Counted from the first letter of the stretch, positions 38,533-55,734 are shown. The stretch: 64,000 nucleotides of DNA from Spirochaetota bacterium (GCA_023438065.1 JAEXRH010000015.1:1-64000), one strand, 5' to 3'. Made by a program: numbers and translations. The notes: generated by a model from the letters alone, not told the origin.

Positions 38533-39312
38533 TTAACTCCTTCCCGCGCCCGCGCGATCACCGCGGGGGCCGCGATCGCCGCGGGGGCCGCGATCGGACC
38601 TTTCGGACCGCTCGCCGCGCTCGTCGTGGTCACGGCGAGTCTTCTTGAGGAGCGCGCCTGCGTCCTCTTTCTGCTCGTGACCGTACATCATCCCGTTGTA
38701 GATCCATACCTTGACGCCGATGGCGCCGTAGGTGGTGTGGGCCTCGGAGAAGCCGTAGTCGATGTCCGCGCGAAGCGTGTGGAGAGGAACGCGTCCTTCC
38801 TTATGCTCCTCGGTGCGGCTCATCTCGGCGCCGCCAAGGCGACCGGAAACGCGGATCTTCACGCCCTGGGCGCCGGCTTTCATCGCGGACGAACAAGCCA
38901 TCTTGAGAGCCTTGCGGAAGGATCCGCGGTTCATGAGCTGGCGCGAAACGTTCTGCGAAACGAGCGAGGCGTTGGTCTCGGAGCGCTTGATCTCCTTGAT
39001 CTTGATCTGCACCTTCTTGGTGAAGCTCTTCTGGATCTCGACCCCGATCTGCTCGATGTTCGCGCCCTTCACGCCGATGATCACGCCGGGGCGCGCGGTA
39101 TGAATGACTATGGTCACCCGCTGGGGGTGGCGAACGATCTCGATCTCGGCGATGTCCGCGTTCTTGCACTCGGGCAGGGCCTGCACCATCTTGCGGATCT
39201 TGAGATCCTCATGAAGGAGATCGGCATATTCGCGGGGATCCGCGTACCAGCGAGACGACCAGGTCTTGTTGATTCCGAGTCGAAGTCCGATTGGATTTAC
39301 TTTCTGTCCCAC
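38533..39312 (-). CDS. rpsC: 30S ribosomal protein S3 with Arg/Gly/Asp tail
   Basis: 259 aa. GTG start at 39312 (GQKVNPIGLRLGINKTW follows) with GGGGGAA upstream, one base beyond the rplV stop; a longer in-frame extension inside rplV is rejected. KH domain (ARPGVIIGVKGANIEQIGVE) and the C-terminal S3 domain (SGRLGGAEMSRTE) are intact. The last about 35 residues are an unusual Arg/Asp/Gly/Ser tail containing RGPRGD twice. Confidence 0.97.
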   Translation of the reverse strand: MGQKVNPIGLRLGINKTWSSRWYADPREYADLLHEDLKIRKMVQALPECKNADIAEIEIVRHPQRVTIVIHTARPGVIIGVKGANIEQIGVEIQKSFTKKVQIKIKEIKRSETNASLVSQNVSRQLMNRGSFRKALKMACSSAMKAGAQGVKIRVSGRLGGAEMSRTEEHKEGRVPLHTLRADIDYGFSEAHTTYGAIGVKVWIYNGMMYGHEQKEDAGALLKKTRRDHDERGERSERSDRGPRGDRGPRGDRAGAGRS

Positions 39313-39313
39313 T

Positions 39314-39670
39314 TTATTCCCCCGCCTTTTCGTCGACGACGACGGTGATGTGACACATCCTCTTGAGGAGCGTGTCCGCGCGGCCGCGACCGCGGCACCA
39401 AAGCCTCTTGAGGCGCGGGCCTTCGTCAATGCGGATCTCCTTGACGAAGAGCATGTCCTCGTCAAGCTTCTTGTTCCGGTTCAGGGCGTTGGACGCCGCG
39501 GACTTCATGGTCTTAGTCAGGAGACGAGCGCCCTTCTGGGGCATGTTCTCGAGAATAGCCATGGCTTCGGAATACGACTTAAGTTTCAGCACGTTGGCCA
39601 CGGGGCGAACCTTGGTGGGCGACGCGATGAGAAACTTGGAAGTGGCTATATATCCGGTTTTGTCAGCCAT
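39314..39670 (-). CDS. rplV: 50S ribosomal protein L22
   Basis: 118 aa. Lines the nascent-peptide exit tunnel. LIASPTKVRPVANVLKLKSY and ASNALNRNKKLDED are present, with the beta-hairpin region GPRLKRLWCRGRGRADTLLK. The ATG at 39670 has AGGTGG 7 nt upstream. Confidence 0.97.
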   Translation of the reverse strand: MADKTGYIATSKFLIASPTKVRPVANVLKLKSYSEAMAILENMPQKGARLLTKTMKSAASNALNRNKKLDEDMLFVKEIRIDEGPRLKRLWCRGRGRADTLLKRMCHITVVVDEKAGE

Positions 39671-39684
39671 TATATCCACCTATC

Positions 39685-39963
39685 TCACTTACCTGTTTTC
39701 TTGTCTGAACCCGCATGACCGCGGAAAACCCGGGTCGGCGAAAATTCACCAAGCTTGTGCCCGACGAGGTTCTCGGTGACGTACACCGGAATCCACGACT
39801 TGCCGTTATAAACAGAGATGGTATTTCCTACCATTTCAGGGATAATAGTCGAGCAGCGGGAATACGACTTGATCATCTTCCGGTCGCTCGCCTTGTTCAT
39901 CTCGATCACTTTCTTGTAGAGGCTCTTCTCGATGAAGGGGCCTTTCTTAACAGATCTTGACAC
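39685..39963 (-). CDS. rpsS: 30S ribosomal protein S19
   Basis: 92 aa. MSRSVKKGPFIEKSLYKKV at the start; STIIPEMVGNTISVYNGKSW and HKLGEFSPTRVFRGH in the core. Complete and in the usual rplB-rpsS-rplV order. Confidence 0.98.
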   Translation of the reverse strand: MSRSVKKGPFIEKSLYKKVIEMNKASDRKMIKSYSRCSTIIPEMVGNTISVYNGKSWIPVYVTENLVGHKLGEFSPTRVFRGHAGSDKKTGK

Positions 39964-39977
39964 GGTTCATCTCCCTC

Positions 39978-40799
39978 TTACTTGCGTCTCGAAACAATGA
40001 ACTTGTTCGAGGTCTTCCGCTTGTTGCGGGTCTTGTAACCGCGGCACGGCTGTCCCCACGGGGTAACGGGATTGCGTCCCTTACCGCGACCCTCACCACC
40101 ACCGAGCGGGTGGTCGACGGGGTTCATGGACATACCGCGAACGGTCGGCCTGATACCTCTCCACCGTGAACGACCCGCCTTACCGAGGCTGGTGTTCATG
40201 TGATCCTCGTTGCCGACTTCGCCGATCGTGGCGTAGCAGCGCTTGTGCACCAATCGCATCTCTCCGGAGGGGAGCTTGATGGTAACGTACTCCCCTTCCT
40301 TCGCCGCGACCATCGCGCTCGCTCCGGCGGAGCGGGCCATCTGGCCGCCCTTACCGATGGTAAGCTCGATGTTGTGCACGGTAAAGCCGACCGGGATGAC
40401 CTCGAGCGGAAGCGCGTTCGCGACATCGAGGGTCGCGGTCTCGCCCGACATGATCTTCTGGCCGACGATAAGCCCCTTGGGGGCAATGATGTAGCGCTTG
40501 TCGCCATCGGCGTAGAACACGAGCGCGATGTTCGCGCTGCGGTTCGGATCGTACTCGATGGTCTTGACGGTTCCGGGAATCCCGTACTTGTCGCGCTTGA
40601 AATCGATATCGCGGTACTTCTGCTTGTGACCGCCGCCCTGATGCCGAACCGATATCCGGCCGCCAGCGCCGCGACCGCCGTGGGACTTCTTGCCGCTCGT
40701 CAGGCCTTTCTCCGGCCTGTCTGCGGTAATCTCGTCCCTCCTGAGGTCGATTCGCGTTCTGGTACCCGCGGTCATTGGCTTGTATACTTTAAGAGCCAT
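39978..40799 (-). CDS. rplB: 50S ribosomal protein L2
   Basis: 273 aa. Peptidyl-transferase-centre protein. Conserved GGGHKQKYRDIDFKRDKYGI and the C-terminal MNPVDHPLGGGEGRGKGRNP with the functionally important His. Complete. Confidence 0.98.
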   Translation of the reverse strand: MALKVYKPMTAGTRTRIDLRRDEITADRPEKGLTSGKKSHGGRGAGGRISVRHQGGGHKQKYRDIDFKRDKYGIPGTVKTIEYDPNRSANIALVFYADGDKRYIIAPKGLIVGQKIMSGETATLDVANALPLEVIPVGFTVHNIELTIGKGGQMARSAGASAMVAAKEGEYVTIKLPSGEMRLVHKRCYATIGEVGNEDHMNTSLGKAGRSRWRGIRPTVRGMSMNPVDHPLGGGEGRGKGRNPVTPWGQPCRGYKTRNKRKTSNKFIVSRRK

Positions 40800-40834
40800 T
40801 TGGTTCCCCTTGTCTCACGCGGACTCGAGCGGCG

Positions 40835-41119
40835 TTACACGCCCTCGAAAACCTTGATTGTCTCGCCAGGCGCAAGCCGAACGATCGCTTTTTTCCAGCT
40901 GGAAGTGCGGCCCGGTCGCCCGCGCACGCGCTTGATCTTCCCGCCCACGTTCATGACGGTGCAGTCGATGACCTTCACGTCAAAAAGCTTGCGGACCGCT
41001 TCCTTGATCTCGATCTTGCTCGCCTTGGGATCGACGCGGAACACGTACTTTCCCTCTTCGCGGAGCACGTTCGACTTCTCGGAAAGAACCGGCTCGATGA
41101 GGATATTCTCGTAAGCCAT
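40835..41119 (-). CDS. rplW: 50S ribosomal protein L23
   Basis: 94 aa. Docking site for trigger factor and SRP at the tunnel exit. ILIEPVLSEKSNVLREEGKY and VFRVDPKASKIEIKEAV are family blocks. Starts on the rplD stop (TAATG). Confidence 0.97.
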   Translation of the reverse strand: MAYENILIEPVLSEKSNVLREEGKYVFRVDPKASKIEIKEAVRKLFDVKVIDCTVMNVGGKIKRVRGRPGRTSSWKKAIVRLAPGETIKVFEGV

Positions 41120-41757
41120 TACTCGGCCCCCTCTTCAACACCGTAAAACCCGGCGAGGTTCTTCGCAGCCGACTCGAGCATGATGACCTTCCTTCCGTAG
41201 AAGAGGTCATGCGCGCGGAGCCTGTTGTAAGAAAGGAAGGACAGGGTCGGGATATTGCGCCCGGCCAGTCTGATCCTCGCGTCGTCGTCCTTGAGCACGA
41301 TGACGGTCCTTTCGCCCTGGGCGAAGTTATTGAGGATCTTGACCAAGTCCTTCGTCTTGCCGCTTTCAACGGTAAAATCTTCAACTACGGTAAGCCGATC
41401 GTCCTGCGCCTTGAGGCTGAGGATCGACTTCATCGCGAGGCGCTTCACCTTCTTGGGAAGGGAGAAGCTATAATCACGCGGCTTGGGCCCAAAAATGGTT
41501 CCTCCGCCGACGAGAATCGGAGACTTCGTGTCACCGCGGCGCGCATTACCGGTACCCTTCTGCTTGTACGGCTTCCTGTTGGTGCCATGGACCTCCGAAC
41601 GGGTCTTCGTGCAAGCGGTTCCGACGCGCAGATTCGCTAATTCATTGTTGATGGCGTAGTAGATCACGTCTTCATTGACCGGAAGGCCAAATACGTTATC
41701 ATCGAGATTTATCGTCCTCAGTTCCTTGCCATCGACCGAATAGACTTTCTTTTCCAT
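41119..41757 (-). CDS. rplD: 50S ribosomal protein L4
   Basis: 212 aa. GTACTKTRSEVHGTNRKPYK followed by the QKGTGNARRGD loop that reaches the tunnel constriction. In some bacteria it autoregulates the S10 operon; no leader target was identified. Overlaps rplW by one base. Confidence 0.97.
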   Translation of the reverse strand: MEKKVYSVDGKELRTINLDDNVFGLPVNEDVIYYAINNELANLRVGTACTKTRSEVHGTNRKPYKQKGTGNARRGDTKSPILVGGGTIFGPKPRDYSFSLPKKVKRLAMKSILSLKAQDDRLTVVEDFTVESGKTKDLVKILNNFAQGERTVIVLKDDDARIRLAGRNIPTLSFLSYNRLRAHDLFYGRKVIMLESAAKNLAGFYGVEEGAE

Positions 41758-41772
41758 CGTCTTCTCCTGTCG

Positions 41773-42399
41773 TTAGAATTCTTTCTTGACTGCGGACTTG
41801 ATGATCAGCGTACAGTCCTTGTTTCCGGGTACCGATCCACGGACCATGACCACCTTAAGTTCGGGGTCGATCTTCTGGATCTTGAGATTCTGCACGGTAA
41901 CGCGCTCGCGCCCCATTCGTCCGGCCATCTTGATGTTCTTGAAGCAGTGTCCGGGGGTCGTGCTGTTACCGGTACCACCGGCGTCGCGGTGAAACTTGGA
42001 ACCATGCGACGCGCGTCCACCATGGAAGCCCCAGCGCTTCATGACGCCCTGGAAACCCTTTCCCTTGGAAGTGGCGGTTACGTCGAGGAATCGGGTCTCG
42101 TCAAAGAGCTCGATTCCAATCTGATCACCGACGGCAACCTCGCGATCGAAATCGCGGAATTCCTTAAGGTGCCGTTTCGGGGCAATACCCTCGGGAAACT
42201 GGCCTGCGTAGGGCTTCGAGGTGCGGGACTCCTTGAGATCGTCAAGGCCAAGCACCACGGCGTCATAGCCGGCGGTTTCCTCTTTCTTGAGCGACACGAC
42301 GGTGTTGGGCTCGACGTGGATCACGGTTACTGGAACCAGATTACCGCTTTCGTCAAAGACCTGCGTCATGCCGACTTTCTTTGCTATCAGACCTATCAT
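41773..42399 (-). CDS. rplC: 50S ribosomal protein L3
   Basis: 208 aa. MIGLIAKKVGMTQVFDESGN start, KGKGFQGVMKRWGFHGGRAS and TPGHCFKNIKMAGRMGRERV in the core. The ATG at 42399 has AAGGAGTG at about 9 nt; the in-frame upstream extension is rejected. Confidence 0.97.
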   Translation of the reverse strand: MIGLIAKKVGMTQVFDESGNLVPVTVIHVEPNTVVSLKKEETAGYDAVVLGLDDLKESRTSKPYAGQFPEGIAPKRHLKEFRDFDREVAVGDQIGIELFDETRFLDVTATSKGKGFQGVMKRWGFHGGRASHGSKFHRDAGGTGNSTTPGHCFKNIKMAGRMGRERVTVQNLKIQKIDPELKVVMVRGSVPGNKDCTLIIKSAVKKEF

Positions 42400-42458
42400 T
42401 CTGATTACACTCCTTGGTACGTTATCCCCTGATCCGGGGGACCGTCTACCCAAATTGA

Positions 42459-42767
42459 TTACTGCTTGATCTCTACGTCTACGCCCGCGGGAAGCTCAAG
42501 TTTCATGAGCGAATCCATTACTTCCGCGGAGGGTTCGATGATATCGATCAGGCGCTTGTGCGTCCGCATTTCAAACTGTTCGCGCGACTTCTTGTTGACG
42601 TGGGGCGAGCGAAGAACGGTCACCTTGTTGATGCGGGTCGGAAGCGGGATCGGTCCCGAAACCTTCGCGCCGGCCTTCTGGACCGTCTGAACAATCGCTT
42701 TCGAGCTCTGGTCAATCAACTCAACGTCGAATCCGCGGAGTCTCACGCGGATCTTTTCCTTAGCCAT
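42459..42767 (-). CDS. rpsJ: 30S ribosomal protein S10
   Basis: 102 aa. IRVRLRGFDVELIDQSSKAI at the N-terminus and LPTRINKVTVLRSPHVNKKS in the NusB/rRNA-binding region. First gene of the S10 operon, separated from tuf by two hairpins. Good AGGA site upstream. Confidence 0.98.
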   Translation of the reverse strand: MAKEKIRVRLRGFDVELIDQSSKAIVQTVQKAGAKVSGPIPLPTRINKVTVLRSPHVNKKSREQFEMRTHKRLIDIIEPSAEVMDSLMKLELPAGVDVEIKQ

Positions 42768-42789
42768 TTTTCCTCCAGACAGACTGAAC

Positions 42790-42840
42790 GCGGGGCCGGG
42801 AGATCCCTGACCCCGCGACGCGGGCGATTTACCGCCCGCG
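42790..42840. repeat. Two hairpins between tuf and rpsJ
   Basis: 42819-42840: perfect 8-bp stem CGCGGGCG/CGCCCGCG with a 6-nt loop. 42790-42816: outer stem GCGGGG/CCCCGC with an inner GGGA/TCCC stem. No T-tract follows on the minus strand, so they are more likely processing or stability elements than terminators. Confidence 0.75.
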
Positions 42841-42858
42841 AAATAGTCCGTTCAATTA

Positions 42859-44046
<1,188 letters not shown>

Positions 44047-44570
44047 TTGATCCTCCTGAAAGATTATAGGCAAGCAATAAAAAAATATTCTCGCTGTATC
44101 AGCAAACGTCGACACCCGCACGGAGCGTCGCGTTTTACTTGAACGCGTGATCTGCCAATCGCCGGGAAGGATGAGTTGGAATGATTGATCAAGAGGAAGA
44201 CGATCGCGCGGGACGCGAAACCGTCAGTTTGACTGAAACTGCCCATAGTTTATTCGGGCAATTTTGGCCGGAACCACCTGATCACCACCAAAACATCCGT
44301 TCTGATGACTGGTTTGGTATCCAAAGGAGCCTGGCGAGCATTTGCTCGCTTCGCAGTCCCAACGCCGACCGAAGGTCGAAACGACAAGACAGCGATCCAA
44401 TCACCCTTGATACCTTTTATATATATCAACCGCCAACGGCGTTTGAACACGACATCAAGGGCTGCGCAATCCTTCCAGGCAGCAAAGCTGCCGGTTTTAC
44501 GGTCGCGCCCTGGACTCTCAAAGAACACCGAAATATCCACCTTTTAGGACAGATACTTCAATATAGACAC
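44047..44570 (-). other. Long untranslated leader of tuf
   Basis: About 520 nt between the promoter at 44571-44599 and the tuf ATG without a convincing gene. Hairpins at 44334-44349 (GCGAGCA/TGCTCGC), 44366-44378 (CGACC/GGTCG) and 44478-44492 (GGCAGC/GCTGCC). A weak terminator-like stem (GGGCA) lies near 44245-44265. Could carry an attenuator or a protein-binding site; no known riboswitch was recognised. Bases 44600-44709 hold nothing recognisable. Confidence 0.5.
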
Positions 44571-44599
44571 GTTTTACACGGTTCAAAAGAAATAGTCAA
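44571..44599 (-). promoter_or_regulatory. Promoter of the tuf-S10 transcription unit
   Basis: Minus strand: -35 TTGACT (44594-44599), 17-nt spacer, -10 TAAAAC (44571-44576). Ten of twelve bases... at -35 five of six match and at -10 four of six. It lies just inside the end of the foreign-looking insert. Confidence 0.6.
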
Positions 44600-44709
44600 G
44601 AGACCAACCTCCCTCCTTGAGTTTTATGACGTTTTTTACGTTTATCGCGTGGAATCGGAGGCTTTATCCCGCTTCGACCGGATATCCCCGTGCGAATTGC
44701 CCGTGTCTG

Positions 44710-45135
44710 CTACGAAACCGGTTTTCCACACGAGTGACAGGACGTCGCGAACCAGCTCATAAGCGTACCGCAGGATGCACAGGTATACCGCTCAATCACC
44801 CGCCGCTCAAAAGCCTCGAGTCCCCGGGATTGAAGGAAACGCATGTCGTCCTGTACGTTCTTGTGGTAGGGATACTTCGGATCGTTCATGAACCCGGTGA
44901 GCGTTTCACAGGGATTTTCGGGGCATTCGGCGCAAATCCTGAATCCCTTGCCCCGGGCACAATCCTTGATCACGCACGAGGCGCACCAGGGGGTGAGTCG
45001 GTCTCCGTTGCAACCGTCGCAAACAAGGCTCGCTCCGGTGGTCTCGTCAACGAGCGGCGTTCCAGCCTTGGTCGCCTGATACGCCTTGCACGCTCCGCAA
45101 TAGAGCCCGCAAGAACCGAGGGTTTCGTCGGACAT
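44710..45135 (-). CDS. DUF3795 family cysteine-rich protein
   Basis: 141 aa with about 14 cysteines, resembling DUF3795 proteins: CGLYCGACKAYQATKAG near the start, CDGCNGD, CASCVIKDCARGKG, CAECPENPC and a terminal CASCG...CHSCG zinc ribbon. It should bind two or more zinc ions or clusters; function is unknown. The second of two adjacent ATGs (45135) has the better spacing to AAAGGAG. It sits between rpsG and tuf with its own promoter, so it is not a part of the ribosomal operon. Confidence 0.8.
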   Translation of the reverse strand: MSDETLGSCGLYCGACKAYQATKAGTPLVDETTGASLVCDGCNGDRLTPWCASCVIKDCARGKGFRICAECPENPCETLTGFMNDPKYPYHKNVQDDMRFLQSRGLEAFERRVIERYTCASCGTLMSWFATSCHSCGKPVS

Positions 45136-45273
45136 CATGCACTCCTTTTTTATCGCTACGCGTTTCATCAATGCCATTGGCCTGTAAATTCCGCTCAATA
45201 TCGTCAGGGATTCGGCATCGGCGCAAATCAGATCCAGCACGAACGTGTACGCGGGCCCCTGTTGATATGCCAT

Positions 45274-45302
45274 TATAGCGCAGCTTTTCCCGATCGTAAA
45301 AC
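45274..45302 (-). promoter_or_regulatory. Promoter of the DUF3795 gene
   Basis: Minus strand: -35 TTTACG (45297-45302), 17-nt spacer, perfect -10 TATAAT (45274-45279). Predicted leader about 130 nt. The rest of 45139-45473 contains only this and the divergent promoter at 45421-45429. Confidence 0.55.
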
Positions 45303-45420
45303 GCAGGTAGACAAAACCCTTTACGCCAGAAAACGGCAAGTCGCCGCGCATCACGCCATTCCAGGGACAAAGGAGCGATTACCCGATCCTGCAGTCAGAT
45401 GTTACGCCTTAAAAAAGGTG

Positions 45421-45429
45421 TGGTATTAT
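45421..45429 (+). promoter_or_regulatory. Extended -10 promoter of the pyruvyl transferase gene
   Basis: TGG followed by TATTAT (45421-45429) forms an extended -10; the -35 region (GTTACG) is poor. Start of transcription near 45436 gives a leader of about 38 nt to the ATG at 45474. Confidence 0.4.
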
Positions 45430-45473
45430 TACCTGCGCTTTATTCATACAAGAATACGTGGAGTACCCCAATC

Positions 45474-46727
45474 ATGACATCCATTCTATTGAAAAGCGGA
45501 ACATCACCCTTCCAAAGGGTATCGCCCGTCATCGCCTTCATCGAAAACGCCATTGATACCAATTCGGGAAACCTTCTTTTCATGCATACCGCGCATAAAC
45601 TGTTATCCGCGCCCGGCGTGCAAGTAATCACCCAGGGCGACAAGATCCGACTCCATGATCCCAAGTATATCTCGGAAAATTTCTCTCGATACGTCATACC
45701 ACTCTCAAACGCATTTCGCGTGAGCAACATTTCCAATCTTGAAAACATGACCTCTTTAATAGAAAAATTGACGATTCCCGTCACCATTCTGGGTGTCGGC
45801 GCGCAAGCTCCGGCGAATTATTCTTTATCCAAGCTTTCAGCGCTCGAAAAACCGGTAAGGCGTTTCGTTAAAGCGGTATTGGATCATGGTCCAAGCATAG
45901 GAGTGCGAGGCGAATTAACCTACGATTATCTCAGGAATCTAGGTTTTCGGGACATTGAAGTAATCGGCTGTCCGTCAATGTTTTATCGGGGACCGAATCT
46001 ATCGATCAGAAAGAAAACCGCGAGGTTAACGCATGACGATCCGGTGACCTTGACCTATTCCCCGTATGTAGAGGATTTGTACGACTTTACCGTTCGCCAG
46101 TATGAATCGTTCTCGAACATCGTATACATCCCGCAAAACCAAAAGGATCTGGCGCTTCTCCTCTGCGGCCCGAAACCTTTAAAGATACGAAACAAGGCAG
46201 TCCACTACACCTACCCGTACTACAGGGATATGAAAGCGCTGCTTTTCCTCGATCCGAGAAGCTGGATGGAGTATCTTTCTACCCGATCGTTTACCTTCGG
46301 CACGCGAATTCACGGAACCATCGCATCCTTGCAAGCCGGAACGCCGGCCTTTCTCATTGCGCACGATTCGAGAACCCTCGAATTGGCACGCTATTTTCAA
46401 ATACCGCACATACTTCTGTCGGATGCGCTCAAGGACGATAACCCGTTGGAATGGCATGAACGAGCCGACTACACCCCCCTGATGAACGCGCTTCCGGAAA
46501 AATACGCGATTTTCAGGAATTATATGAGAACACACGGACTCGATCCTATCTTCGACTATCCTGACGAGGTTATACGGTATAACGAAACGCTGGATGGCTT
46601 ACCGTTTCAACCGCCGGTTACCGGGGTGCCCTCCGATAAGCGCGGTAATACCGCTATCCAATTCATGAAATCGTGGCGCTATAAAATACCCGCAGTATAT
46701 AAGTCTTTACACGGCACTCACTTGTAA
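45474..46727 (+). CDS. Polysaccharide pyruvyl transferase family protein
   Basis: 417 aa. Family landmarks: VTILGVGAQAP, IGVRGELTYDYLRNLGF, VIGCPSMFY and, near the C-terminus, FGTRIHGTIASLQAGTPAFL followed by HDSRTLELARYF. Such enzymes add ketal pyruvate to surface glycans (CsaB/WcaK type) or are glycosyltransferase-like relatives. The gene is less GC-rich than its surroundings (many TAT, AAT, TTA codons) and is the only plus-strand gene inside a minus-strand ribosomal cluster, both signs of horizontal gain. GGAG lies 10 nt before the ATG. The glycan acceptor is unknown. Confidence 0.8.
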   Translation: MTSILLKSGTSPFQRVSPVIAFIENAIDTNSGNLLFMHTAHKLLSAPGVQVITQGDKIRLHDPKYISENFSRYVIPLSNAFRVSNISNLENMTSLIEKLTIPVTILGVGAQAPANYSLSKLSALEKPVRRFVKAVLDHGPSIGVRGELTYDYLRNLGFRDIEVIGCPSMFYRGPNLSIRKKTARLTHDDPVTLTYSPYVEDLYDFTVRQYESFSNIVYIPQNQKDLALLLCGPKPLKIRNKAVHYTYPYYRDMKALLFLDPRSWMEYLSTRSFTFGTRIHGTIASLQAGTPAFLIAHDSRTLELARYFQIPHILLSDALKDDNPLEWHERADYTPLMNALPEKYAIFRNYMRTHGLDPIFDYPDEVIRYNETLDGLPFQPPVTGVPSDKRGNTAIQFMKSWRYKIPAVYKSLHGTHL

Positions 46728-46764
46728 TTACCCGCATAACGTCATCGATAACCCGGAAAAGCAT

Positions 46765-46793
46765 AAAAAAAGGACCCCGTTTGGGGTCCTTTT
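46765..46793. terminator. Bidirectional terminator between rpsG and the pyruvyl transferase gene
   Basis: Eight-base-pair stem AGGACCCC/GGGGTCCT with a GTTT loop (46771-46790), six A residues on the left and TTT on the right. On the minus strand it ends the rpsL-rpsG transcript with a full T-tract; it also serves the converging plus-strand gene. Confidence 0.85.
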
Positions 46794-46810
46794 CTCGAAG
46801 CGGCGGTAGT

Positions 46811-47281
46811 CTACCAGCGGTAGTGGGCAAACGCCTTGTTGGCATCGGCCATCTTGTGGGTATCTTCCTTCTTCTTGTATGCGGAACCGGTGTTGTTGAA
46901 CGCGTCAACGAGCTCCGCGGCAAGGCGCTCGGCCATCTCGTGACCGGAACGACCGCGCGCGGCGTTGATGATCCACCGCATTCCGAGCGCCTCGCGGCGG
47001 CTCTCGCGGATCTCGATCGGCACCTGGTAGGTCGCTCCGCCAACGCGGCGGCTCTTGACCTCGACCATGGGCTTCACGTTGTCGAGGGCCTTGAGGAACA
47101 CCTCGAGCGGGTCCTTGTCGGTCTTCGTCTTGATCTTGTCCATGGCGTCGTAGATGATGCGAACGCTCGTGGCCTTCTGGCCATGGAGCATCATGCGACC
47201 GACGAACTTGGAAACGACCACGCTGTGGTACTTCGCGTCGGGGGCAACGGGCCGGTCAATCGACTTGTTTTTTCTTCCCAT
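46811..47281 (-). CDS. rpsG: 30S ribosomal protein S7
   Basis: 156 aa. Head-domain primary rRNA binder. KFVGRMMLHGQKATSVRIIY, GGATYQVPIEIRESRREALG and the C-terminal KMADANKAFAHYRW are typical. Last gene before the terminator; normally fusA would follow, but here it does not. Confidence 0.98.
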   Translation of the reverse strand: MGRKNKSIDRPVAPDAKYHSVVVSKFVGRMMLHGQKATSVRIIYDAMDKIKTKTDKDPLEVFLKALDNVKPMVEVKSRRVGGATYQVPIEIRESRREALGMRWIINAARGRSGHEMAERLAAELVDAFNNTGSAYKKKEDTHKMADANKAFAHYRW

Positions 47282-47293
47282 TTTAGCCTCTCC

Positions 47294-47668
47294 TTACGCC
47301 TTCGGGCGCTTGGCTCCGTACTTGGAGCGACTGCGCTTACGATCGGCGACGCCAAGGGTATCCTTGGTTCCGCGGATGATGTGATAGCGAACACCAGGAA
47401 GGTCCTTGACGCGTCCGCCGCGGATGAGCACGACGGAGTGTTCCTGGAGGTTGTGACCGATACCGGGGATGTACGCGGTGACCTCAATGCCGTTCGAAAG
47501 GCGAACGCGGGCAACCTTGCGGAGCGCGGAGTTCGGCTTCTTCGGGGTAACGGTCATGACGCGGGTGCAAACCCCGCGGCGCTGGGGGCAGGCCTGGAGG
47601 GCCGGGCTCTTGGTCCGGTTCTCGACGGCTTTGCGACCCTGCTTGATAAGCTGGTTTATTGTAGGCAT
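47294..47668 (-). CDS. rpsL: 30S ribosomal protein S12
   Basis: 124 aa. Decoding-centre protein. MPTINQLIKQGRKAVENRTK start; TVTPKKPNSALRKVARVRL contains the Lys that governs streptomycin response in its sensitive (Lys) form; ends with RSRSKYGAKRPK. Follows rpoC after a hairpin-containing gap. Confidence 0.98.
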   Translation of the reverse strand: MPTINQLIKQGRKAVENRTKSPALQACPQRRGVCTRVMTVTPKKPNSALRKVARVRLSNGIEVTAYIPGIGHNLQEHSVVLIRGGRVKDLPGVRYHIIRGTKDTLGVADRKRSRSKYGAKRPKA

Positions 47669-47763
47669 CTGCCTTTTCTCCTATATCTGATCCGGGCAGC
47701 ACCCCGGATGTTTCCCAAAAAGACGCGGGGCCATTGTATCGGACACCGCGTTTTCATGTCAAT

Positions 47764-47817
47764 GACTTCAGGCCTTGGCCTGAAGTCCCGGAGAATCGGC
47801 CCAAAGGCCCATTCTCC
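47764..47817. repeat. Two hairpins between rpoC and rpsL
   Basis: 47764-47787: 11-bp inverted repeat GACTTCAGGCC/GGCCTGAAGTC. 47790-47817: GGAGAAT/ATTCTCC base with an inner GGCC/GGCC stem. The GGAGAAT/ATTCTCC arms recur at 58158-58186. There is no strong T-tract on the minus strand. Confidence 0.75.
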
Positions 47818-47826
47818 ACGAATCGT

Positions 47827-52056
<4,230 letters not shown>

Positions 52057-52177
52057 ATCGTTTCCTTTCTAAAAAGGCTCTTCGTTACCAAGGAACCGTC
52101 CCCGCGGGATCCGCGCGTTTGAAACGCGAAACCCGCAAAGTCCGCCCATTTTCAAAGTTCGCCGCTTCCAGTTCGCG

Positions 52178-52230
52178 GAGTTTACCTTCGCGAGAAGGTA
52201 AACTCTTGAACTTCCAAAGCGCATCGCGCT

Positions 52231-52240
<10 letters not shown>
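52178..52240. repeat. Hairpins between rpoB and rpoC; one includes the rpoB stop codon
   Basis: 52178-52205: perfect 12-bp stem GAGTTTACCTTC/GAAGGTAAACTC with a GCGA loop. 52208-52240: arms GAACTTC/GAAGTTC and AAAGCGC/GCGCTTT; the right arm contains the rpoB stop codon (52231-52233). A shorter CGCGTT/AACGCG stem is at 52114-52128. No T-tract follows. Confidence 0.75.

Positions 52241-55734
<3,494 letters not shown>

Noticed and set aside
44181..44762. 193-codon plus-strand frame in the tuf leader region
   Set aside because: No family features, poor initiation site, overlaps the tuf promoter and the DUF3795 3' end; treated as non-coding.
45139..45354. N-terminal extension of the DUF3795 gene
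   Set aside because: The extension contains a TATAAT promoter and lacks the family's normal start; the start near 45135 has a good Shine-Dalgarno.
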